NCBI GenBank assembly: GCA_007449985.2
Contig: VIIQ02000014.1
Span: 1 to 64,000 of the forward strand
Direction: 5' to 3'
Length of the DNA: 64,000 nucleotides
Source: Desmodesmus armatus
Taxonomy: Eukaryota; Chlorophyta; Chlorophyceae; Sphaeropleales; Scenedesmaceae
The position numbers and the translations under genes are program-made. Positions 43,880 to 56,700 of the stretch are shown here, one piece after another. Within the stretch, counting starts at the first letter, position 1; the number at the start of each line of letters is the position of its first letter. The notes below the pieces were generated by a model. That model was not told the DNA's origin and made no database searches. It saw only the letters and a program-made list of their open reading frames with translations.

Positions 43880-46742
43880 GACACCCAAGTGACTCACGCA
43901 GCAATTGATACAGTTTGCAGTAGCATGCTGTGCCAGCCAGGCCAGCTGCAGGCCGTTGGGTACCCAGTACCGGTACTGGTCTGTGAGGTCAGCCTTCGAA
44001 AAGACCTCATCCTGCTGCCAACAGCCTACACAACATAACAGGCCCAACAACACAAAGCCAGGCTCCTCGCACCAAGAACAGCAGTGACGGTGCCCACTTC
44101 ACACTGGCAGTGCCGCACTGCGGCAGGCGGCCTGCCATCTCCACTCCGCAATTATGACCGGACAGGTGCTGCAGCTGCTGGTGAGCATGTCACAGGCTGC
44201 CATACGGCTGCGAGCTGTGATCCAGTCAGTCAGTAAGTAGGCTGCAGAACACCCGTGAAACAACCAGTGACGTATGACACATACGTAGTACAAAGCATTA
44301 CATGTGGGGGCGGCCAAGTCTTGGGCCCATCAAGGAGCCAGCGGCTCATGACCTGTCACGCGTGCATATTGGTCTCTGCGACCAATCTGGGTTGATGGCA
44401 TCACTATCACAGCAAAGCCTGCCATCAATGCCTTGCGGCTTGAAACAAACAACAAAGGAACACATAGCGGACCAGCCCAAGCAGCAGCTGCGTCTAAGAC
44501 CTTGGTCGCCAAGCGCATGCACTGGCAGTACTTACTTATCTGTTGCAGGACCATCCAAGCTCGTAGTAGCCTCCTCACACACCTTTCTGGTTGAGTGACA
44601 TAGGACCGACCATGACTAAGAGTGACCTTGCAGTACATTCCATCCACAGGAAGGGGCAGTGAGATCCAACACAGAAACAGTACACCCGATAAAAGAACGT
44701 TAAAGAACGGTCCCGCAGGGCAAGGAACGGCGCTGTTACGTGCGTCAACCGCCAAACGTGCCCTGTTGCTGGCACGTGAAGTGCATCCAGTGCAGACTGG
44801 ACAGCAAACCCCTAAGACCAACCGTTCAACCCTGCTTCCATTGTGCCACATGTGTCTGTGCCACAGACCGCGCAGCAAGTAAAAAACCCTTCCAGTGCTC
44901 AAACCTTGGTGCGCATGTGTGATGCATGTGCAACCGAGTGCCTCCTCGATAGCAATAACCTCGATAGCAACAGCAGCTACTACATGTCACTCTCAACACA
45001 CTCTCTCCCTCAATCAACGCGGTGTGCCTGGCACTCCGCGTCACCGCTCTCTCTTTTCTGCCACTCTCTCAGCAAACCCCAGTTTGAGTCTGGAGGGAGC
45101 CCCCTCCGGACTTGGCTGCCGCTGGGGTCCACCCAACGGAAGACCACATATTTGACAACACATGCACACTACAGTACGAAGACTGAAGATTAGCAAGCGC
45201 CCTGCTGCAGTGATCCTTCAGAGCGCAATGACTGAACGCCATGCAACTGCCAAACCAACTTTGCAAGCCGTGAAACCGCATAAATCACCTCACTTACTGC
45301 AACAGAGCAATTGGCGCCGCCACATATCATGCCAGCTGCCAACGAAACCCACATACCCCCGTCACGCTGTGCATTGCAGAACAGGGCGAGAGACATTCAA
45401 TAAGTTATGCAACGGCCCTCAAGTTAAGTCACTGTTGCCAGCAACACACTGGGGTTGGTGACGACTTGTGGCACAAAATGTCACCAGCCATGCATGCATG
45501 AAGCACCCAGCACATGCCTTACAAGGCATCTGTCAATGTGTGCCGTCGTCCTGCACCCCATGCACACAGGAGCTGACGACTGTGCAGAGAGAGACATTTA
45601 TTGTGAACACACCCATGTCAAACCAGCATCAAGTTTAGCGACAGACAACGTCATTTGCCAAATGACCCCGCCAGCTGTCAGATAACCACATGACTTCGGA
45701 GGCCATGTACACACTGCAGTACAACAGCAGCACCCGCAAGCTGTTGCCAGCAACACACACAGCAACACACATAGCACAAGTGACAAAGCCTGCTGGAGCT
45801 GGCCAAAGCCATGCAGCAGCCCCAGCACGTGTTGCAAAACACAGCGCAAACCATGGCCACAGCACATGTCACAGCGCCAACCCCAGCACATGTCAGCCTG
45901 TAGCTAGCCTGTCAACCCGCCCACACAACCATCGACAAATGTGAACGTCACACAGGTGATGCCTGGGCTCACCCCAGGGCACATCAATCAAGCCGCTGAT
46001 CCACTGAAGCAGCAGTATACTGTAATTATTACGTAATAGAGTAGTAGCAGCAACATCAGAAATGACATCCTCCAACAGCACATGACCCCACCCACCGCAC
46101 GAGGGAGGTGGGGAGGGCCCAACCCTCAAACTCTGCGTAACTCAGTTGCCCCCCTCCCCTGAAAGGTGCATGTGCCCCACGTCACATCAGGCAGTAATAC
46201 TCACTACCAACAAGGTGCAGCAGCGCCAACACGCTGCTCAGTACCTTTTGAAGTCGCCTTGCCAAATCCGTGCAACTGCTGCTTGGTGACCAACTCCACA
46301 AATCACACAAGTTTGTGGCATCGACCGCTGCTGCTTCCACTGAAGGCAGCACACGCAGCACGATGGCGATCACACGGGGCGGACAGCACTATCATCATGG
46401 ATTGGGGCACCCAATGGGCTCTGGCGTTGCTCCCTGCACAGCACAGCGAGCCAACAACCCACACGTCCTCACCACGTGTCGCAAGGCCTACAGCTGGGTG
46501 CTGCCGTAGCGACCTCACAAGGGCCCACTCACGCAGTCTCGAGCACCAAACAACAGCATTGCTAGAAGTCGTCTGCCAAAAGCGCTGTGCCTGAAGTGCT
46601 TGCGACAGATGCTGCAATCACTCGCCCATGGTGAAACAGAGGCCAGCGCTCCAATCGCAATTGCATGCCAGCACATACTGAGCCGTGCACAACACTTCCA
46701 TGTGACCACCGCCCTGCAACAGCACAGCACCACCCACCTGAA
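43880..46742 (-). other. Probable long 3' UTR of GLR-B
   Basis: A/C-rich on the plus strand, and reaching almost to the promoter of GLR-A. It shows only nucleotide-level similarity to 33510-36456. No coding region supported. Confidence 0.45.
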
Positions 46743-49700
46743 TTACTTGTCCGCTGTTCGCTCTGCGAGCATCTTCGCAAACGCCGGTGACGTAGCAACA
46801 GGTCCCCACATCGCCCCCACGTCCATGCTGCCCTGCCGCCGAGCTGTCGTTGGTATCGTCTCTGGAGCAACCTTCTCACCAGCCGCCCGGGGCGCCACCA
46901 CTACTGCACGTGGGGCGGGTTTGCTGCTAGATTCCCGCCAAAAGCTGCGCCAGCCACCCGTGCTGCTTCGCCCCGGCATAGAACCGCCATGACCCGGGCT
47001 GGAGTAGTCCATTCCAGGCATGGAGCCATGTCCCGGCATAGAGCCATACCCCGGCATCGAGCCACCTCCTCCTACTGACCACCTGTAGCCGCAATTATGA
47101 TGGACAAGAGCTATTCAGCGGTTGTGGTTGTTTGGTAACCAGAATATCAACAATGCTGGTGAAAGGAAACAAGGGAGGTAGTTGCGTCACACCACTCATA
47201 CTAATCAACTTTGGATGGGAACTGCCGGCTGCGCTCAGTCTCGTGATGACGGCTACAGGAAATGACGGCTGGTTATGAGCGCTTGGATCGCTGGCCAGCG
47301 GTCGGTGGAGACTTGTCCCCCATACCTGCTTAACACTGCCAGTGTACTGCACTCAGGCTGTACTGTACTCAGGCTGTACTGTACTCAGGCTGTACTGTAC
47401 TCAGGCTGTACTGTACTCAGGCTGTACTGTACTCAGGCTGTACTGTACTCAAGCTGTACTGTACTCAGGCTGTACTGTACGCAGGCTGTACTGTACCGTA
47501 CAGTACGGTACTGCACTGCACTGTACTGTGCAAACACACCTGAGCGTGCCCAGCCGCCGCAGGGTGTCCATTTTGTTGCCTCTGGTGAAGTTGTGTATGA
47601 GCGTCAGCAGGAACAACACGCCTGTGGTGATCAGGAGGATGAACCACAGGCCAGACACTGCAAAAGCATTGGCAGCGAACAGAGCAGGAGAGAACGGCAG
47701 GAAACAAGGCTTGCTCAGCACACAGGACAACCAATTTCGGTGAAGTCAAACTAAATAGCGGCTACACGCGTTGGTTGTGTGTTGGAAACAATCCGGATCC
47801 GAGGATCCCCCTGGCGGGACAGCCAGCAGCAAAAGGAAGCCAAAGACGGTGACAGTGTGTGTGACAGCACCCCAGGCTGTTGCAGGGCCTGTACGTCAAT
47901 CGCAACCGGCCACCTCTACTTGGAGGGTGCTGCTGTTCAGCAAAGGTGTCAACACGATACAGGCTTACTGCACCGCATTCGCCACATCCCCGCCGTGCCC
48001 CCAGGTGCTCAATGCACCGTAGGGGGGAGCCTACCTACCTTGTTCCAACTTGATGGTTTCCCCACTTCCATGGCCGCCGGAGTCGCTGCCGAAGCATCTG
48101 GATGTACCCCCTGTCTTGATGTACACACCCTCCAACATGTCAAGGGCACCTTGGTACGTCTGCAAGGCGGCAGCAATTCTTGACTGTTCAAAACTCACTG
48201 GTGTCGACTTTGTTGTAGTGTGGGCGAACAACCAACGATCACACCATCGTGGACAGCACAATTTATCCACGCAAGACTGCTTTTCGTATATAGTACGACA
48301 TGGAAGCATCTTGAGAAGTCACGAGCCCAAAATCAGCCGAGGCTGAGGACGCACCTGAAGCTTTACGATGCTGAGCGAGAAGTCGTGAACAAAGGAGGTG
48401 TTTGCAGCAGGCGGGAAGGCAAGCGCCACGCTGAACGTCTCGAACGTTTCGCCCACGAGGAACAGGTCGCATGCTTCGTTTTGACCTGTGATGTATTCCA
48501 GCACCGGTGAATCCAGTATCAGAGCGTTGTAGCTGCCATCGCGAAGAGAGGCGACCATTTTGTCCAGGTCCTGTGCGTTGTCCCTGCAGCCAAACGCCAC
48601 CGACGCAGTTGACACCGGGGCAGGCAGCCTTTCAATGCCCGTCGATGGGAGCTCGATGGGAGCTCGCCGGCTTGTCGTGTGATGCCGTTTTTGCTGCGAG
48701 AGGGCCACACTAGGTTGTTGCTATAGAGTGCACCCATACTTACACCTGCCATCGGCACCCCCCCACACACAGCCCAAGAAGATGCATTTGCTCACCAAGG
48801 CTCGCCATCTGCGGTGATGTGCTGGTTTGATGCCAGCTGCGGCACGTATTTTCTCCTGAAAGCATACGGAACGCAACAGTTGCAACAAGTTGAATGATTC
48901 AGCAGCTTCAACAGGGTCACGTCACTATCACATGACCTGGATCAAGCTCAACAGCAACCCCACTGAGTCTAGGTTAGGCTTGTTGTGTTGTCGGCATCCA
49001 GCGTCCCAAGAAAGGTGAACAAAGAAATATCAAAAGAAAGAAAGGTGGACAAAACCAGCTGCTCCGGCGTCACTGCGACCACAGTGACGCAAGACCACCT
49101 GGTTTTGTTCACCTTTCTTTTTGTGAAATTTTTGTACGGGCCGTAGTAATCCGACCTTGAAGGAGGATGTTGTCAGGATAGGGCTGTCAGCTGGCAGTGT
49201 TGAAGCAGTAGTACTACAAAGGGGCGCACCAGGTGAGTGTCTTGTAGGGGCTCTTGTCAGCAAGGTCGTGCTCGCTGTGGACCTGCAGCAGCAGTGACAG
49301 CGGTGCATAGCTTGCACCGTGCACTAGCACTGGCAAGTAGGCTGTACAGTTTGCGTGTACAAGCATGCGCTGGGGTGCAACATGGCATTCCTTGCTGAAG
49401 CTTCCGCTGGCACTTCAATAAGGAGTACTCCAGAGGTGAAAGCACCTAGAAATAGAGTCCATACTTGGAATGACAGCAGAGAGGCAGTATGATGCAGCGG
49501 CGGGTCCACCTCCCCTTCAAACCTGGAAAAAGTGTCAAGCAGGCGCATGTTCAGGTTGCTTACCGGGTGCACCAGCGCTGCAGCTGTCAGCTGACTAGCC
49601 GCCCTGGCAGTGTACCTGGACAGCAGGGACACCAACAGTTGGGGTCATGGTGTCGCTATGAATGTCTGCCTATTAAGCACTGGTGCTTGACGGTATTGAG

Positions 49701-52700
49701 TGTTTGACTTGCCTTCATCTCACAAGAGAAAGAGAAAGTCGCGCGGGGATGTATGGCGCATCGCACCGTCAGGAGGTGTGGGAGCACATTTGAGCTACTT
49801 TGTTACGAACGCAGTGGAACAGACCACTGCATGTGTGTGTGTGTGTGTGTGGTGCAAGCTCATGCTGGGTGGTACTCACATCGCCATCATCACCATCACC
49901 AGGAAGCCATAGCCCAAGATCTGCACGAAACACGAAGCATGCAGCAGATGCATAAGAGAGGGTTCGGCACACCATGCCACCATGGTAAGGCCTGATCTGT
50001 TCCTCGCTGCGCTCTCTAATGCGTACTGCGGTGTCCATCGCAATTTGTCTTTGACTTTGGCACCCCATCAACCGACGCATCCCAACCCTGCAGCTGGGGC
50101 GATGACAGCACAGCACCAATGCCCATATGAGGTTGATATGCATGCGATGCCGTTGAGACGCTCAAACAGCCCCTGAACTTCATAGCTACTGCTGCATAGG
50201 GCATGCATGTTTGTATGTGTAAGGTTGTCCTTGTCACGACACAATCATAGCACAACACAAGATGAGGGCTCATGCTGCTTATGCGTAGCTGGCTCACACA
50301 TTATTGTACTGCTGACAAGACTCACCACCACCCTGGTAGCATCAGCCTCTGGGGCTCCTACTATATGTTTTGAGTGCACCACCTTGCACCAGGCGTACCA
50401 CTGCCAGTCTGCGAGAAACCAGCAACGGCAGCACACCAGTGTAGGGCGTGGGGTCCAGAGGGAGTTGAGGATCCGGAGGAGAAATTTGAAGCCTGAACCG
50501 GCACCATCGTCAGCCGACCACTCCAGACATTTGGCCCCGCTGCGCAGATGCACCTCCTGCCCGCTTGTAGGTGCCGCGGGCTTGGAGTATAGGGCTGGTC
50601 AGATTTGGCACCCTGTTCGATCAGCTGTCACTGCCACGTACATACTTGACACAGCAGCAGCAAGCAGGGGCTGGGCCCTTCGCAGGCCGCTGCATAGCAC
50701 GCACCGTGGAGTCCCCCCTTCTTGTACGTCTCGTTGGCCCACTCGATTGCGCCCAAAAGGAGGCCCATGCCTATGGTGGTGCCGCCTAGCAGGAGCCAAA
50801 CCTGTGCGGGTGCAGCAGATAGCAACAACCTTGGAAGGCGTTACTACATGCTGAGCGTTTCCTGTAGCTGTTACATGTTCATTGGTTTTAGACCTGAACA
50901 CCCCATAGGCAGCCAATGAGGCTGGGGATATCTATAATGAGATTGGCGTTGCTACCGGCAGTTGGTCAAGCTGATCGTGAAGTCTGAGAGACACGCCAAC
51001 CCAGTGACACTGGAATGTGCATGACAAAGGGCTGCCTAGCAGACAGACGTGAGGTCACCACACGGTGAAATTGCAAGGCACACGTCGCTGAGTGCTGTAG
51101 TTGATCGCCACTGCAGCTGCCACTGACTGCGTACCTGAAGGGAGGGCCCTGGTTGCGTACCTGAAGGGAGAAGATGCTTGCAAAAGCCCATGTGCTGCCT
51201 GTCTGTAGGTGTGCAGAGATCATCACGTGCAGGCCGCTCTTGTAGGTGGGCCATGAGAACTTGAGGCCTGCTGCCAGATTCTCTGCGGACATCTCTGCAC
51301 CTGTAATGCATACAGGTATAAGTTGTATTGTATAGTTGTATTGCATAGTTGTATATATTTTGAACATGTATGAATCCAATTCATTGCATTCTTCACGCGA
51401 GCAGAATGTGGCATGCTGTTGTTGAACAATTTTTCGTTGGCCAACTCGCAAAACTATTCTGGCAAGGTTTTAGGCAAAGGGAATGGGCCTGAGGGATGGT
51501 GCGTTGTAATGAAGACATCCATGCTAGATGCTCCATGCACCGTGTATACAGGCTGCATTACCCGCAGCCAGTCCAAGCATTGATGCCACTAGCATCGTGG
51601 CAAGATGAATTGGCACCCATGGACAACCCAGTTGCAACAGCTGCTGCTTGCTGGCACCCCCATACATGGCAGCCAGTGCAGTCCAGCCTAACGCTTTTGA
51701 CCACTGTAGCATCATTGTAACTATTGACCACTGTAACAACATTGCGACGTCAACACCACCTGCAGCTATGGCTCACCTGATGCTGACAGGGTGCAGTTTC
51801 CCGCCGGATCGTTGAGGTCGGCCATCATGGCACTGTGGTCCATGCAGGTAAAGGAATAGTCACTATCTTTCCAGCCAACCTGCAGCAGACCCAAAGGACT
51901 CCGCTTTGGTGTTGCGAAAAGACTGATCGTGTACATGCAGGAGATTCTACACCAACATCAGCACCAGTATCAACACCAACACCAGCACAAGTATCCACAC
52001 CAACACCCCAGCACCAACACCGGCACCAACACCAACACCAACGCGTCTCAACAATGTTGGGTGGTGCATGCAGCTGCGTGCGCCCGCCCCTGTACAGACA
52101 TCCTACCTTTATGGGGGGGGGGGAGCGCGGAAGGACACGTAAAGGCAGTTGCCCCATATCTATGGCATTGCCTACCAGGATCATGCAAACCAGTGCAATC
52201 TCCCAAAGACAGTACTGGCGATGGTGTCCATGTGCCTGTCCGAAGCAGATGCGCATACTGTGTGTAGGGTGCTAGAAGGGTCCTGTGGTCTGCTGGACTG
52301 CTGCCACTTGAAGCTGCGCTGCAGTGTGGGTGCTGTGGCCCACAGAGCCTGGGCTGTCCATCTGCAAATCACTGGTAGGAGGTGGGGTGTATATATCTTC
52401 CCCACCTGAGGGTGCCAGTCGGCTCTATCTCCGGTAGAAAGTGCCATAGATGTGTGGCAATTGTTTCTGCATGTAACACCCCCCCCCCCACCCCCCTTTG
52501 GCCCCCCAATGCAAAGGTGGCTTCTTCAGTTGGCTCACCTCTTTCGCCAGCATACGGAACAGCTCCACCTGGTAACCTGCATGATTCAGGGTTGAAGCAC
52601 AACTTTTTTGCGTGGTGGGTGCATCCTGTCAGCATGTTGCTTGGCGGTGCAGTTGCTACTGGAAATCATCGCTTGCTGCATTGCACTCCCTGCATGGGAC

Positions 52701-53262
52701 CAATGTGCAGAGCCCCCCTTCCTGCGTAGATCCGAATGCAAGAATGCTGCTGCGAGGCAATATTGCCACGCCAAGCCCTCAACACCACTGGTTTGTGTGT
52801 ATATGCACACCAGGAGTGCATCTGTAGTAAACATCTGCAGAAACCACCTTCAATGCACCCTTCCCAGCCTAGCCCACCTTTCCACAGCGACGGGTCTGTG
52901 TCAGGAGAGCAGTGCACCATAGGCACCCAGGCAGAGATGCACACCAGGTATGGCTTCTGGAAACGCAGCGGGTTTTCTGGCGCTGCTCTGCTGGCTGCTG
53001 CTGTTGCTGATCTAACGACAGGCGTTGCTGCTGCTGTGTTGCCCTGCTGCAGTAGCTGTGCTGCACAGAGGCCTGGTTTGTCATCATGTGCTGCTGTCGA
53101 GCAGTCCAAGCCAGTCCAGGCGTGTTCATAAGCACTGAGCTTGGCTGCTGGGCGTTCTATGTCAGCGTATGTGGGGTTGATAATGTGACGTTTCAGGAGC
53201 CCAGCAGCTGACTCTTGGCACCGCAACAACAGCAGCAGGCACACGAGTGCACTCTGGTGCAT
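46743..53262 (-). CDS. GLR-B: intact ionotropic glutamate-receptor-like channel
   Basis: Exons (minus strand): 53262-52878, 52576-52539, 51879-51777, 51300-51161, 50801-50705, 50408-50326, 49920-49880, 49615-49564, 49282-49230, 48855-48796, 48583-48355, 48159-48039, 47657-47540, 47082-46743. They sum to 1860 nt, 619 residues plus stop, with every junction in phase. Order: signal peptide, S1 (PYLVCISAWVPMVHC), M1 about 223-245, pore loop about 255-282, M3 about 283-313 (MYTARAASQLTAAALVHP), S2 about 314-467 (VASLRDGSYNALILD, EACDLFLVGE), M4 about 468-490 (SGLWFILLITTG) and a tail rich in GSMPG repeats ending AERTADK. This is the S1-M1-P-M3-S2-M4 plan of ligand-gated cation channels; no amino-terminal domain of the animal or plant type is present. 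Ligand and ion selectivity are unknown. Confidence 0.88.
47345..47491. repeat. 16-bp minisatellite in GLR-B intron 13
   Basis: About nine copies of a unit reading TACTGTACTCAGGCTG, followed by a short palindromic GTACCGTACAGTACGGTAC. It has no counterpart at the same place in GLR-A. Confidence 0.9.
49032..49124. repeat. Hairpin in GLR-B intron 9
   Basis: Arms of about 40 bases (GAAAGGTGGACAAAACCAG and GTCACTG on the left, complement on the right) surround a short CGACCA loop near 49076. The outer part is A/G-rich on one side and C/T-rich on the other. It could be a foldback element or small-RNA precursor. Confidence 0.7.
51951..52041. repeat. ACCAACACCAGC minisatellite in GLR-B intron 2
   Basis: Degenerate 6- to 12-bp units of ACCAACACC and GCACCA make up this stretch of the intron between exons 2 and 3. 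Confidence 0.8.
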
Positions 53263-53715
53263 CTTTTCCCCACCAACCCTGCAAGGCTTGAAGAAGTGAT
53301 GCACATCATGTGTCTTGCACATGTGACAGGCACGTCAGCACCTGCCTGACGGGTGCAGCAGGGTGTGTATGCAGCTATAAGCTGGAAAAGTGGCGAACGT
53401 GAACGTGGCTGAAGGGATCCTGGCTGAGGTGACCCCAGGTCACGAAGGTTTGACTGCTTCAAAGATCACAAACATATGTTTGACCGCAAACATTTGACCT
53501 GGCTGAAGCAACCACTGTGACTCCGAGCAGACACGTGGCAGCTGTCTATATTGTCACGACGCTCACGGCATCCGAGTTGTACGCAAGCTTCAACAAAGTG
53601 ACAGCAGCAGCCTGAACTATTGTTGGGCACCAAGTACAGCCGGCTTTGCACTCGTTAACTCAGTCTCTATGGTGTACATAGTTGGCTGAAATATCGCTCG
53701 ACGTGCTGCTGGGAG
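53263..53715. promoter_or_regulatory. Shared promoter region between GLR-B and GLR-C
   Basis: The start codons of GLR-B (53262, minus) and GLR-C (53716, plus) are only 453 bases apart and point away from each other, so one compact region must hold both promoters. Its left part matches the region upstream of GLR-A (about 43560-43850), including a GTTTGACCGC string. Confidence 0.6.
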
Positions 53716-56700
53716 ATGAGGCTGCATCTGCAGCTGTTGCTGCTGTTCGTTTTTGGAGTGATAGGCCTCCATGCAGGCCCTTTGGACAACCAGCACATAA
53801 TCAGTCCACAGTCTTACCTTGATGTGCTTAGGCCAGTAGATCAGCAAGGCACCTCTCCAGCAACCAGCACACAACCCAGCAGGGGAGCAGGGCTGCTGGC
53901 ATCTGTTACAAGGGCAGCAAACCCAGCACGCCTGGCTCCACCATACCTTGTATGCGTGTCCTCATGGGCCCCGATGGTGCGTTGCACGCCAGGTGCCGAG
54001 CAGTCCGAATACCAAGGTAAGCAGGATGGTGACTGGCACGCACCGCTACCACACACATGGGTCGTCACCCAGCTCACCACGCTCTTGTGCATCGACCTGC
54101 TGCCAGGCTACCAGATAGAGCTCTTCAGGATGGCTGCTGAAGAGGTGGGTGGGCAAAAGATCAGCCACCAACGGGCATGGCGGCAGCACAGCAGGCTCGT
54201 GCTGCCGCTGCAGCAAGCCCTCGCGCCGTGGTAAAACAGGCTAAACATGCGCCTCGCATGGCATGTAGCCCATGTAGCACATATAGCCTTGCAAAGCATG
54301 CAAGCACGGCCCTGCGGTGATAGTACAGCCACCCAACACAGGCCGGAAGCATAGTTGGGCCAGCACATGCCACGAGCAGGCCAGGCCCATCCCAGTCCCT
54401 GCAGAGGCCCAGCACAAGCGCCACACACACCATGCAAAGATCCTGCAAAGGCGCAGCACAGGCGCTTCAGCATAGGCCCTGCAAACGCCCAGGAGAAGCG
54501 CTTCCCCTTGCCACATACGGGCCCAGCACAGGCGCCAACATGCTATGCACGCACCCAGCACAGCTCTGGCGTTAGTCACAGTGTGACATCATGTGCTGGC
54601 ATTGCGCTGCTGGGTTTCCTGCAGGCTGGCTGGGCGGAAGAGGACTATACCTTTGAGTGCATGGACTACAGCGTGATGATGGCCGACCTCAACGACCCAG
54701 CAGGCAACTGCAGCTTGTCAGCAGCAGGCAAGGCCCAGTCCGCACGGTCTACAGACTAGCTAGTAGTTGAGGCGTAGACATCTGGCTTTGGTATACCTGT
54801 GTGCTTCATCAAGAAACGTACAGCCCGCTGAGTTTGTTACAACAGTACGCTACGCCCTTCAGCCAAGGAGCGGCCACCATGAAACCAGTAGGCTTGCATG
54901 GCAGACAGCTTGAAACCGCTTGCAGTGCATGCCCGCATCAAAAAGCTGCTGGGGGCCTCAGTGCTGAAAGCCTCAAGGGAGGACCTGCATGTGTGCGCAG
55001 GCGTGGAGGTGTCCCCTGACTACCTAGCAGCCGGCCTGAAGTTCACATGGCCCACCTACAAGAGCGGGCTGCGCATCATGATCTCAGCACACCTGCAGAC
55101 AGGAAGCACCTGGGCTTTTTCTGAGATCTTCTCTTGGCAGGTGCGCAACAGTGCAAGGAAGTGCTGCTGCTGCAGCAGCATGTTAGCCTTGCATTGACAG
55201 TGTGACTTTGGTTGGGGGCAGGAATGATGCTGCGTGCTGCTGTGCCAATCGACTGTGCACAGCTGCTGTTGCTGTCACGTCACGCGTGATCACGCCTCTT
55301 GGTTGTATCTGCGACTGCGGCGCTGCTGCTGTTTTCCTCACCACCCACTGGACTACTGGCAAGCATGCAGTGCAAGCAGCTGCAGGCAGCACTTCATAGG
55401 GTCATGCAGTTTGCGCAGCAGCCTCCTGCAGCCGCGACACTGCAAAACATACACTGCCCTCTATGTGCTGCGCGCAGGTGTGGCTGCTGCTGGGTGCATC
55501 AGGTATCGCTGTTGGCCTCATGGCAGGGGCGCTGGAGGTGCTCAACAGGATCGACATGCCGGGCGCACACATGCCAAGCCGCAGAAGTGAGAGCGCTGCC
55601 AGACAGGCAGAGCAGCAGGAGCATGCCATAGCGAAGCGGGGTGGCGCAGCCTGCGTTTTATATGCATGTGCAGTGCTGCATGGCGCACAGATGTATGAGG
55701 CACAGATGTATGAGGCACGAAGCAATAGCCAACACAGCAGGATGGTTCAGTGAGCAGTCACTGCTCATGCCAGTCACTGCTCATGTACGTACAAACGTTG
55801 TAAGCTTCAAGTGTGCAGAATGTCAAGGTCCTCGTCCTTGCCTGCCATCATGCTGATGTGCATGCATATGACGGGTTGTAGGTTCTTTCCAAAGGTTAGC
55901 GCTTGCAGCATGGGTGGGACTGCAACTGCACCTGCTTGCCTGTCTCGCCCTGCAGATTGGCAGGCCTGGCTATGGTACATCCTGGCGAAACTGTTCCACG
56001 TGACCCCTCATGTGGGAGACCCGACTTCCGACGCCACGAGGGTTTTGGTGAGTTGCAAAGCAGTGATAGCACCTTGTGGGGATGCATTGTGGCCACGACA
56101 CGCTGTTCCTCCCCCTGCATCATGAAGCATGCACTGCAGCTATCTCTGCTCCATCCCTGTGGCTTGGAAGCTGCAGCTGACTGGTGTGGTCAGCTACCCT
56201 TCACTTGGTTGAGCATCTGTGGTGCACCTGCAAGCAACTGAAACGTCCAGCTCACAATGCAGCGCACCCAAGGTGTGCACACAGCGCCTGGGACCTCGGC
56301 TAGCAGTTGCAGTTGCAGCAGTTGCAAATTTGGAAGGAGCTTAGTCATTGCATCCCCACAGGGGGCTTTACCGTCCGCGATCCCTCGGACGTTGGTGCCG
56401 TCTTGTCAGCTTGAGTTGTTGCTTGTTGCTATGCCGCAGACCCTGGGGTACGGCTTCCTGGTTCTTGTCATGGTCTCCATGTGAGTGGGCCCTGCGACAG
56501 TGTGTGCATTTGTGAACCTAGACGCGTGGCTGGTCCTGCTGGAATGATAGCTGTCAACTGCCGCACATCAGCTGCATTGATTGACGCCTCCGCAGAACTG
56601 AAACAAAGCTGCCTAGTTGTGCCGACAATTGCAATAGCGTGATAAGTGACTGCACTGGCGTCGCTGTCCACTCAACCAGTGGTCTTGCAACTGCTTGGTG

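Larger units (their letters stand above)
33500..53660. repeat. Tandem segmental duplication of about 10 kb (units A and B)
   Basis: Unit A (about 33500-43870) and unit B (about 43871-53660) share order and sequence over the whole channel gene, its promoter and its long 3' side. Matching landmarks: the 3' side strings at 34136 and 44396, exon 11 at 38210 and 48355 (both 229 nt), exon 4 at 41933 and 51161 (both 140 nt), and promoter strings around GTTTGACCGC at about 43655 and 53485. Exons are most alike and introns are diverged with many indels, so the duplication is not recent. The boundaries are approximate. Confidence 0.8.
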
